Below, piece after piece: positions 6,740 through 11,649 of a stretch of DNA of 11,649 bases. The position numbers were made by a program, and so were the translations under genes. The DNA is from JOPF136 sp035517515. GTDB lineage: Bacteria > Acidobacteriota > Terriglobia > Acidiferrales > UBA7541. The notes under the pieces are model-generated. The model was not told the DNA's origin and did not search any database. It was given only the letters and a program-made list of their open reading frames with translations. The DNA lies in assembly GCA_035517515.1 (NCBI GenBank), contig DATIYQ010000102.1:1-11649 (forward strand), read 5' to 3'. Every line of letters begins with the position of its first letter. The first letter of the stretch is position 1.

Positions 6740-7278
6740 TGCGGCCGCGTCGAGACTGGAAACGTGCCCTGCGCATCGTCCTGGGTGCCCTGTTGCTCGC
6801 GGACCTCCTGCTTCTCGGCATCATCTGGCAATCCGCAGAGCACCCCGCCACCGGCGCCACGCGCCTGGCGCAACTTCACGATGAAGACCAGCAACTCGCC
6901 GCCGATGTCCAGCGCGCCGCCGCCATCCGCGAGGGCCTGCCCAAAGTGGGCAAGCAATGCGATGCCTTTCTGCGGGAAACTCTGCGCCCGGCCGCCGGAG
7001 GCTATTCGGCCGTGGTCGCCGACCTCGAAAAAATTGCCGCCGATGCCGGCCTGCCCCCGGGCACCATCAATTTCCGACAGAAATCCCCGGACAAACAGGG
7101 CATCATTGAAGTGCAGGTGAACGCGGGGGTTGAGGGCGGGTACAAATCCCTCGTAACGTTCGTCAACGGATTGGAGCGCTCCAAGAGCCTGTATCTGCTC
7201 GATAACCTCTCGCTTTCCACCGGGCAGGCCCAGGTCATTCAGATGCACTTGCAACTCCGCACGTATTTCCGAGGCTGA
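6739..7278 (+). CDS. pilO: PilO-like alignment-complex protein
   Basis: Predicted partner of PilN in the periplasmic alignment complex. The 179-residue product has a short basic cytoplasmic tail (MRPRRDWKR), one membrane segment at about residues 11-30, a helical stretch with heptad-like spacing at 40-65, and a C-terminal alpha-beta domain with FLRETLRPAAGGYSAVVADL, then FVNGLERSKSLYLLDNLSLS, a pattern usual in PilO (a Y..L..F...LE.S..F/L..I..L segment). The Shine-Dalgarno sequence GGGGAGAGGA lies directly upstream, inside the end of pilN, and the start overlaps the pilN stop by one base. Length is near the lower end for PilO. GspM is the type II secretion counterpart. Confidence 0.85.
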   Translation: MRPRRDWKRALRIVLGALLLADLLLLGIIWQSAEHPATGATRLAQLHDEDQQLAADVQRAAAIREGLPKVGKQCDAFLRETLRPAAGGYSAVVADLEKIAADAGLPPGTINFRQKSPDKQGIIEVQVNAGVEGGYKSLVTFVNGLERSKSLYLLDNLSLSTGQAQVIQMHLQLRTYFRG

Positions 7279-7285
7279 TGCGGGA

Positions 7286-7828
7286 ATGAACCAGCAGACC
7301 AAATTGCGCGTTCTCGCCGGCCTGGGGGTGATTCTCGCCGCCCTCGTGCTCTATCAGATGCGCGGCAGTGTCCCCGCCGTCACCGGAGCCTCCGCCGACG
7401 GCGCCTACAAACCCCTCGCCGTGGAAAATCCTGCGCTTCACCTCGACCGCATCGAACAAGTCCACAAGCTCGAATATCGCTCCAACGGCCGCGATATCTT
7501 CAGCGCCGAATTGCCCCCGCCCCCAAAGCCGCCGGCTCCCGCCAGGCGCCCCGCTCCGGTCGGTCCCCAGCCGCCGCCTCCCGATCCTCCGCTTTCCTTG
7601 CCTTTCAAGTTCTACGGCTATTCTGCGGATCCGCGCACCGGCAAGCGCCGCGCCTTCTTCACCAACGGCGACGATGTGTTTATCGCCGCCGAGGGAGACC
7701 TGGTGCAGGGACGCTACCTCGTCCTGCACATCGGCAGCACTTCGGCGGAATTGGAAGAGACCGCCACCAATCGCAAAGCTACACTGACGCTGGAAGCCCC
7801 GCCGGGGGGAGCAGGTCCCCAGGGATGA
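7286..7828 (+). CDS. GspC/PilP-like inner-membrane protein with proline-rich linker
   Basis: Position after pilO and domain layout point to the subunit that links the inner-membrane complex to the outer-membrane secretin. The 180-residue product has an N-terminal membrane anchor (about residues 7-25), a short region ending in GRDIFSAE (68-75, like the R(N/D).F motif at the start of GspC), a proline-rich linker at 77-106 that contains about twenty prolines, and a C-terminal beta domain (107-170) with FKFYGYSADPRTGKRRAFF, then GDLVQGRYLVLHIGSTSAEL. The last part resembles the homology region of GspC and the beta domain of PilP. There is no lipobox Cys, so it is not a lipoprotein like classical PilP; this makes it closer to GspC in architecture. 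It starts seven bases after the pilO stop and its stop overlaps the next start (ATGA). Confidence 0.72.
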   Translation: MNQQTKLRVLAGLGVILAALVLYQMRGSVPAVTGASADGAYKPLAVENPALHLDRIEQVHKLEYRSNGRDIFSAELPPPPKPPAPARRPAPVGPQPPPPDPPLSLPFKFYGYSADPRTGKRRAFFTNGDDVFIAAEGDLVQGRYLVLHIGSTSAELEETATNRKATLTLEAPPGGAGPQG

Positions 7829-8784
7829 GCGCGCGGCGCACTTCCCGCCCGGCAGGTGAGCGCGGCATGGTCCTGCTGGTTCTCCTCTTCCTGGCCGCCG
7901 TGATGCTCGTCGCCGCCTCCGCAGCCGCGCTCCGCCTGGTCAACCAGGGCCGCCGCGAGAAAGAGGCCGAGATGGTCTGGCGCGGCGAACAGTATGTCCG
8001 CGCCATCCGCCTCTATTACCGCCGCTACGGCCAGTTCCCCAGGACCTTTGAAGATTTTTCGAAGAATCCCGGCAACCTCCATTTTCTTCGCAAGGAATAC
8101 AAGGACCCAATGAATTCCACCGATGGCAGCTGGCGGTATATTTACGTCGGTCCCACCGGGCAATTGATGGGCAGTCTCACGCGCAGCCTGCCCATCGGCA
8201 TTATCCCGCTCGGTGGCCAGCAAACAGGCGTCGGAGGCGCATTCGCCCCCGGCCAGGGCGCCAGTCCCAGTCCTTTTGGCAGCCTCTTCTCCGCAGCGGG
8301 CAATGCCCCTGGAATCGGCGCGGCCACCGGCACAACCGGAGCAGTAGGAGCCGCCGGCGGTGCCCCGTCACCCTCTGCCACGGGTTCCGGAGCACCAACC
8401 TCGCAGGGCTCTGGCTCGACTCCGCCTCTGGATGCCTCTGGCCTGCCCTCGGACCTCAGCGGAATCCCTGGATTGACTCCCCCGGGTGTGCAGCCGCCGC
8501 ACACAGCCCTTCCGGGAGTTCAGACGTTGGATAGCCCGGTCATCGGCGGCCAGCTTGTGGGCATCGGCAGCAAGGTGGACCGCAAGTCCATCCTCTTCTA
8601 CAAAGGCTATGGCAAGTACCGCGAATGGGAATTCTTGTGGGACCCCGCCCAAGATGCTGCCGCGGCCGGCGGCCTGCCAACTGGCGCCGGTGCCCTCCCC
8701 ACCGGCATTGGGGGGCCCCAACCCGCTCCCGCTCCGCAGGGCTCGCAACCGCCCGGAATCCCGCCGCCCACTCCGCCTCAATAG
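7825..8784 (+). CDS. GspG/GspK-like pseudopilin with long Gly/Ser/Pro/Ala-rich insert
   Basis: Probable minor pilin or pseudopilin, last gene of the operon. The 319-residue product has a basic leader (MSARRTSRPAGERG), then MVLLVLLFLAAVMLVAASAA as the transmembrane helix. Cleavage after Gly14 would leave Val, not Glu, at mature position 5, as in GspK-type tip pseudopilins. Residues about 45-115 look like a GspG-type core: EMVWRGEQYVRAIRLYYRR, YGQFPRTFEDF, KDPMNSTDGSWRYIYVGP. Residues about 129-230 are low complexity, dominated by Gly, Ala, Ser, Pro and Thr. A conserved-looking segment resumes at about 233-274 (SPVIGGQLVGIGSKVDRKSI, ending YREWEFLWDP), followed by a Pro/Gly tail. The start overlaps the previous stop by four bases. 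I see no terminator in the 67 bases after the stop. Exact role unknown; a secretion substrate or filament-tip protein is possible. Confidence 0.75.
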   Translation: MSARRTSRPAGERGMVLLVLLFLAAVMLVAASAAALRLVNQGRREKEAEMVWRGEQYVRAIRLYYRRYGQFPRTFEDFSKNPGNLHFLRKEYKDPMNSTDGSWRYIYVGPTGQLMGSLTRSLPIGIIPLGGQQTGVGGAFAPGQGASPSPFGSLFSAAGNAPGIGAATGTTGAVGAAGGAPSPSATGSGAPTSQGSGSTPPLDASGLPSDLSGIPGLTPPGVQPPHTALPGVQTLDSPVIGGQLVGIGSKVDRKSILFYKGYGKYREWEFLWDPAQDAAAAGGLPTGAGALPTGIGGPQPAPAPQGSQPPGIPPPTPPQ

Positions 8785-8851
8785 TCGCCGCACGAGGCAG
8801 ATTCTTCCGCGCGAGCGAAGTCTTCGGCCGCGCAGGTCGGAGGCTCAGAGA

Positions 8852-9559
8852 TTAACTGGGAAGGGAACTGGCGGTTGTTTTTTTGAAGCGCGTCCGCGCC
8901 GCGGCAGGTTTGTTTACGCGCGCGTTCCACTGCCGCATTACCTGTTCGACGTACAGGCGCGTCTCCGGGATGTAGGGAACGGCGTGCACCCGGTCCACCG
9001 GCCCCGGCCCCGCGTTATACGCTGCCAGCGCCAGCCGCACGTCCTGGTGATACCGGTCCAGCAGCTCCCGCAGGTAGCGCGCGCCGCCGGCGATGTTCTG
9101 CCCGGCATCGAATACGTCCGCCACGCCCAGCCGCGCCGATGTGGCCGGCATCAACTGCATCAGCCCGCGCGCATTTTTCCGCGAGATGGCGTGGGGATCA
9201 AAGCGCGACTCCACTGCAATCACGCTGCTCAGCAGCTCGGGATCGAGCCCGTTCCGTTCGGCTGCCTCGCGGATGGAAACCTCCAGTGGCGGCGTGGCCG
9301 GCGTGGGATTTGGCGGAAAGTCCACCTGCGGCTCGATGCGCTCCACCGCGTCCGCCGGCACGGTCACATATCCGTCCGCCAGGTGGAGCACCAACGCATC
9401 TCCGTTCTTCTCATAGCCGGTGACCGCCAGGCTCTGCCCGTTGCGCAACACCACCGTCTCCGCGCGTGCCGGCACCGCCGCGGCCAGGCAAATCAATCCC
9501 AGAACTGTCGCGGCTTTGAACCCCGCGCCATGAATGCGCAATATTTGCCGGCCTTTCAT
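8852..9559 (-). CDS. Secreted SLT-domain lytic transglycosylase
   Basis: Periplasmic enzyme that cleaves peptidoglycan between N-acetylmuramic acid and N-acetylglucosamine, leaving 1,6-anhydro ends. The 235-residue product has a signal peptide with a likely cut after PARA (residue 33); Cys24 is not in a lipobox, so it is probably not lipidated. Residues 35-76 form a small beta domain (VVLRNGQSLAVTGY, then VTVPADAVERIE) found before SLT domains in some bacteria. The SLT domain (about 93-215) carries the catalytic Glu117 in VIAVESRFDP, GLMQLMP at 132-138, NIAGGARYL and AYNAGP at 181-185. The C-terminus is basic and Ser/Lys-rich. ATG 9559 is used; TTG nine codons later is unlikely since it shortens the basic n-region. 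It converges on the pilus operon, 67 bases away. Enzymes of this type often serve envelope-spanning secretion or pilus machines, but a general cell-wall role is equally possible. Confidence 0.92.
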   Translation of the reverse strand: MKGRQILRIHGAGFKAATVLGLICLAAAVPARAETVVLRNGQSLAVTGYEKNGDALVLHLADGYVTVPADAVERIEPQVDFPPNPTPATPPLEVSIREAAERNGLDPELLSSVIAVESRFDPHAISRKNARGLMQLMPATSARLGVADVFDAGQNIAGGARYLRELLDRYHQDVRLALAAYNAGPGPVDRVHAVPYIPETRLYVEQVMRQWNARVNKPAAARTRFKKTTASSLPS

Positions 9560-9758
9560 CCCTATTCAAACACCCTGTTCGAACACCGTGCTCAGACGCC
9601 CTATTAAACCCGCATTTTACCAGCCTTGCCCCGCCTCGGTAGCACAGGCTTTCAGCCTGTGCTCTCCGGCTCACGTTCGGGTCCACTACACCCCGATCCG
9701 CCGGCGGCAAGCGCGGGCAGCCTCTCGCGCAGTTGCATCCCAATCTCCGGGCGCCCGC
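9560..9758. other. Intergenic region: likely promoter of the lytic transglycosylase gene plus a palindrome
   Basis: These 199 bases separate two - strand genes. On the - strand, TAAAAT (9620-9615) or TTTAAT (9607-9602) could be a -10 box, but no good -35 box is at the right distance. Directly before the start codon are two near-identical 12-base direct repeats (+ strand TATTCAAACACC at 9563-9574 and TGTTCGAACACC at 9576-9587). The palindrome at 9641-9663 is listed separately. No gene was recognised. Confidence 0.4.
9641..9663. repeat. Perfect palindrome, REP-like element
   Basis: AGCACAGGCT (9641-9650) and AGCCTGTGCT (9654-9663) form a perfect 10-bp stem around the 3-base loop TTC. There is no T tract on either side, so it is not a standard terminator. 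The preceding GT (9638-9640 reads GGT) and the stem-loop shape resemble bacterial REP elements. Ten bases of it, TCAGCCTGTG (9652-9661), recur at 10642-10651 in the next intergenic gap. Copy number elsewhere in the genome cannot be judged from this window. Confidence 0.6.
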
Positions 9759-10607
9759 TCAGATTTTCGTCTCATCGGCGAGAGCAAACCGCTCAATCGC
9801 CGCCGCCACCCCCGCCTCATCATTCGTGGCCGTCACAAACCATCCATCCGCGCGCAGTTCCGGCACGCTATTGCCCATCACCACCGGCCTTCCCGCGAAC
9901 GACAGCATCTCCACGTCGTTCAGGTTGTCACCGATGGCCATCACTTCGCTGCGCTGGTAGCCGCGCCGTGCGCTCCATGCTTCCAGCGTGGCGCCTTTGG
10001 ATACCCGCGGGTGCAATACATCCACCAGGGTGAAATCGCGCGCCGGATATTCCGTCAGCTGGACGGAGAAATGTGCGGCAAACTCCAGGGCCGCCAGGTG
10101 GCGCGCCAGGCTGCGCATGCGCTCCACGCCGCCGGTGTACATCACCTGGATGGGGTCTTCGGTCAGGCAGTCTTCCAGCGGCGCGATCTCCGCCAGGTAC
10201 TCGCGGTTCCGCCGCCAGTAATCCGTGCGCGATGGGTCCGCCCAGTCCAGCAGTTCGTAAAGGATCTGGTTTTCGCGCGGCCGGTCAAACAGCACCAGCG
10301 TGCCCATGCGGAACTCCGTGGTGGCTTCCAGTAGCCGCCGTGCCACCTCCCGTTCCAGCAGCAGCCGGTGGTGCGTCTCGCCTTCGCTGGTCCGCACCAG
10401 CGCGCCGTTGTTTACGATCATAGTCAGCGGTGCCGGGATGCGCTCCGCCACCGGCCGCGCAAACGTGTATCGCCGCCCGGTGACCAGCGCCACTTCGATT
10501 CCACGCGCGGCCGCGGCCGCAATTGCGCGCTGGTTCGCCTCCGGCACCTGCCCGCGGCTGTCCAGCAGCGTCCCGTCAATATCAATCGCAATCAGCCGGA
10601 TGCCCAT
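9759..10607 (-). CDS. Cof-type HAD-IIB family phosphatase
   Basis: Magnesium-dependent phosphohydrolase of the haloacid dehalogenase superfamily, cytoplasmic; Cof-like members act on sugar phosphates, pyridoxal phosphate and similar small metabolites, so the substrate is open. All four HAD motifs are visible in the 282-residue protein: motif I DIDGTLLD with Asp9 (nucleophile) and Asp11, motif II Thr43 in VTGRR, motif III Lys204 in VSKGAT, and motif IV GDNLND with Asp227 and Asp231. The C2B cap lies between about residues 85 and 190. Length is normal for the subfamily. ATG 10607 directly precedes the first strand, IRLIAIDIDG, as expected; only a weak GAAG precedes it. It lies between the MBL hydrolase and the lytic transglycosylase on the same strand, separated from both by about 200 bases, so it is probably a single-gene unit. 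Confidence 0.93.
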   Translation of the reverse strand: MGIRLIAIDIDGTLLDSRGQVPEANQRAIAAAAARGIEVALVTGRRYTFARPVAERIPAPLTMIVNNGALVRTSEGETHHRLLLEREVARRLLEATTEFRMGTLVLFDRPRENQILYELLDWADPSRTDYWRRNREYLAEIAPLEDCLTEDPIQVMYTGGVERMRSLARHLAALEFAAHFSVQLTEYPARDFTLVDVLHPRVSKGATLEAWSARRGYQRSEVMAIGDNLNDVEMLSFAGRPVVMGNSVPELRADGWFVTATNDEAGVAAAIERFALADETKI

Positions 10608-10833
10608 TGCTTCACACTAGCACACGCCCGAGAGCTCGCGATCAGCCTGTGTGCCCGGGAACATCTCCCCTGGGCATTGCCGTTCTGCTCTTCGTAGGAG
10701 CAGACTCGCGCCGTTTTTTGGCGCGTGTCTGCCCGCCCCCGTTTCCCTCGCGCCGCCGGCGTCCTGCGCCGGCCTCGCTTCAATCATTCGGTACCACACG
10801 CTCTCGCGCCGCCTGACCCCGCCCTCCGCCTCC
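10608..10833. other. Intergenic region with a cluster of inverted repeats
   Basis: These 226 bases contain no recognisable gene but at least four stem-loops: TGCCCGGG (10652-10659) with CCTGGGCA (10669-10676, one G-T pair); TCTGCTC (10684-10690) with GAGCAGA (10698-10704); a 13-bp stem with one mismatch, 10700-10712 with 10720-10732, around a GTTTTTT loop; and GCCGGCG (10755-10761) with CGCCGGC (10767-10773). The second and third share bases 10700-10704. A 10-base copy of half of the palindrome at 9641-9663 lies at 10642-10651. The region must include the end of the MBL transcript and the promoter of the HAD gene, both on the - strand. No T tract follows a stem in the - direction. Confidence 0.5.
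10700..10732. repeat. Long imperfect inverted repeat with T-rich loop
   Basis: GCAGACTCGCGCC (10700-10712) pairs with GGCGCGTGTCTGC (10720-10732) in 12 of 13 positions around the 7-base loop GTTTTTT. The six T lie in the loop rather than after the stem, so this is not an ordinary terminator on either strand. It may be a dispersed structured repeat or the 3' end structure of the MBL-hydrolase transcript. Confidence 0.6.
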
Positions 10834-11649
10834 TCACTCCCTAGGCCGGCGGACGTAAACCTGCGTCCCAATCTCTATGCTCATCAAATCCTCGCCCATC
10901 TCCACCCACCCGGAATAATTCTTGCGCGTGGCCGCCAGCACATTCGGCGCGTCAATGGGAACAATGTGCGAAAACACGGCCAGCTTCGGCTTCACCCGCG
11001 CAAACACCTCTCCCGCCTGCTCTGCGGTCGTATGGTGGCCGATCACCTTCTGGACCTGCTCCGGCGTGTAGATCTGGTCCGCGGCGCGATACGCCTCTAG
11101 GTCCAGCACCTCGTGGACCAGCACGTCGGCTCCCTGGGCCATGCGGATCAGGTTCTCTGAGGGGCGCGTATCCCCGGAGAGCACTACGGAGTGCCCTGCA
11201 AAGTCCACCCGGTATCCATACGCCGGTTTCACCAGTCCGTGGTCCACCGCAAACGCCGTCACCTTCACCCCCTCGCCCTCGTAGGCGGTCCCCGGCTCCA
11301 CGTCGCGCGCTTGAATCCGTGCCCCCTCTCCCGGCAATCGTTCGTCCACGTCGCGCCTCACGTGTACATCAAACGCATAGGCCTGCTCCAGGTGCGCCAT
11401 CATTTCTCTCGTTCCCGGTGGTCCCCATACCCGCAGCGCGCTTTTGCGGCCCATCACCCAGCCGGTCAGCCACAGATCGGGAATTCCCACGGTGTGGTCG
11501 GAATGCAGATGCGTCAGGAAGAGCGCGTCCGCGCCGCCAAATGGGATGCGGAGCTGGTAGAGCCGCTGCGTGGCCCCGCGCCCGCAGTCGAACAGAAACA
11601 CCCTGCCGCCGGCTTCCACCAGGATCGCCGGTCCGAATCGCGACATCGC
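10834..11649 (-). CDS. Metallo-beta-lactamase-fold hydrolase, RNase Z/arylsulfatase-like, 5' end outside window
   Basis: Cytoplasmic or periplasmic di-zinc hydrolase of the RNase Z-like branch. The frame is open through the window edge (GCG codon at 11649-11647, then ATG 11646). The visible 271 residues start at SRFGPAILVEAGGRVFLFDC, which in relatives is preceded by a first strand of the type LLGTG.P.P, so about 10-40 residues are missing and ATG 11646 is probably internal. Metal ligands counted from that ATG: His46, His48, Asp50 and His51 in THLHSDH, later AVDHG, SGDTR and the final FSHIVP. The insertion IPDLWLTGWVMGRKSALRVW and GPPGTREMMAHL are typical of the group often annotated as RNase Z or AtsA-like. 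True tRNA 3' processing is uncertain: without the N-terminus and with this divergence, a small-molecule or phosphodiester substrate is as likely. Confidence 0.88.
   Translation of the reverse strand, partial: AMSRFGPAILVEAGGRVFLFDCGRGATQRLYQLRIPFGGADALFLTHLHSDHTVGIPDLWLTGWVMGRKSALRVWGPPGTREMMAHLEQAYAFDVHVRRDVDERLPGEGARIQARDVEPGTAYEGEGVKVTAFAVDHGLVKPAYGYRVDFAGHSVVLSGDTRPSENLIRMAQGADVLVHEVLDLEAYRAADQIYTPEQVQKVIGHHTTAEQAGEVFARVKPKLAVFSHIVPIDAPNVLAATRKNYSGWVEMGEDLMSIEIGTQVYVRRPRE

Noticed and set aside
9534..10334. 266-codon + strand frame opposite the HAD gene
   Set aside because: The - strand frame has all four HAD motifs; this one is its shadow, rich in Arg and His without a domain.
10700..10732. 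Rho-independent terminator for the MBL or HAD gene
   Set aside because: The T run is in the loop, and no T tract follows the stem on either strand.
1..11649. CRISPR array, tRNA/rRNA genes, insertion sequences or toxin-antitoxin pair
   Set aside because: No regularly spaced repeats, tRNA-like cloverleaf, transposase or small paired frames with good start signals were found.

Overview
This GC-rich window (little AT-rich sequence, strong third-position GC bias) most likely comes from a member of the Acidobacteriota or a close relative. The guess rests on the combination of acidobacterial-style pilins (GFSLIELL signal, short C-terminal domain ending in an FFTD.SGVIR motif), a PilM-PilN-PilO-like inner-membrane set with diverged PilM, and intergenic palindromes; no rRNA or other marker is present, so the phylum is an inference.

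Layout. (1) 1-1170: two tandem type IV pilin paralogues on the + strand. Only the C-terminal part of the first is in the window; the second is complete (591-1103). Each is closed by a strong intrinsic terminator (231-260 and 1133-1170), so the complete pilin looks like its own transcription unit. Its 330-base upstream region holds a well-matched sigma-54 (-24/-12) promoter at 490-505 and several short palindromes that could be activator sites. (2) 1257-1967: a LolA-like periplasmic lipoprotein carrier with a signal peptide. (3) 1968-2248: a non-coding stretch with overlapping inverted repeats just before the next operon. (4) 2249-8784: a tightly packed + strand operon for the type IV pilus / type II secretion-like machine: PilC/GspF platform protein, PilB/GspE assembly ATPase, PilM-like, PilN-like, PilO-like, a GspC/PilP-like protein and a large GspG/GspK-like pseudopilin with a low-complexity insert. 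Adjacent genes overlap or are a few bases apart (35 bases between pilM and pilN), suggesting co-transcription and translational coupling. (5) 8852-11649: three genes on the - strand, convergent with the operon: a secreted SLT-type lytic transglycosylase, a Cof-type HAD phosphatase and a 5'-truncated RNase Z-like metallo-beta-lactamase-fold hydrolase. The two gaps between them carry palindromic repeats.

How it fits together. The ATPase in the cytoplasm and the platform protein in the inner membrane would polymerise the pilin; PilM/N/O and the GspC/PilP-like protein would form the alignment complex reaching towards an outer-membrane secretin. No secretin (PilQ/GspD), retraction ATPase (PilT), prepilin peptidase (PilD) or two-component regulator (PilR/PilS) is in the window, so these must be encoded elsewhere if the machine is functional. 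The neighbouring lytic transglycosylase could open peptidoglycan for an envelope-spanning machine, but it is on the opposite strand and may be unrelated.

I see no clearly novel defence or mobile system. The points most worth a second look are the apparent non-AUG start of pilN, the sigma-54 control region of the pilin, the hybrid composition of the machine without a secretin, the Glu5-less pseudopilin with its insert, the degenerate PilM motif, the structured leader before pilC, and the palindromic repeats at 9641-9663 and 10642-10773.
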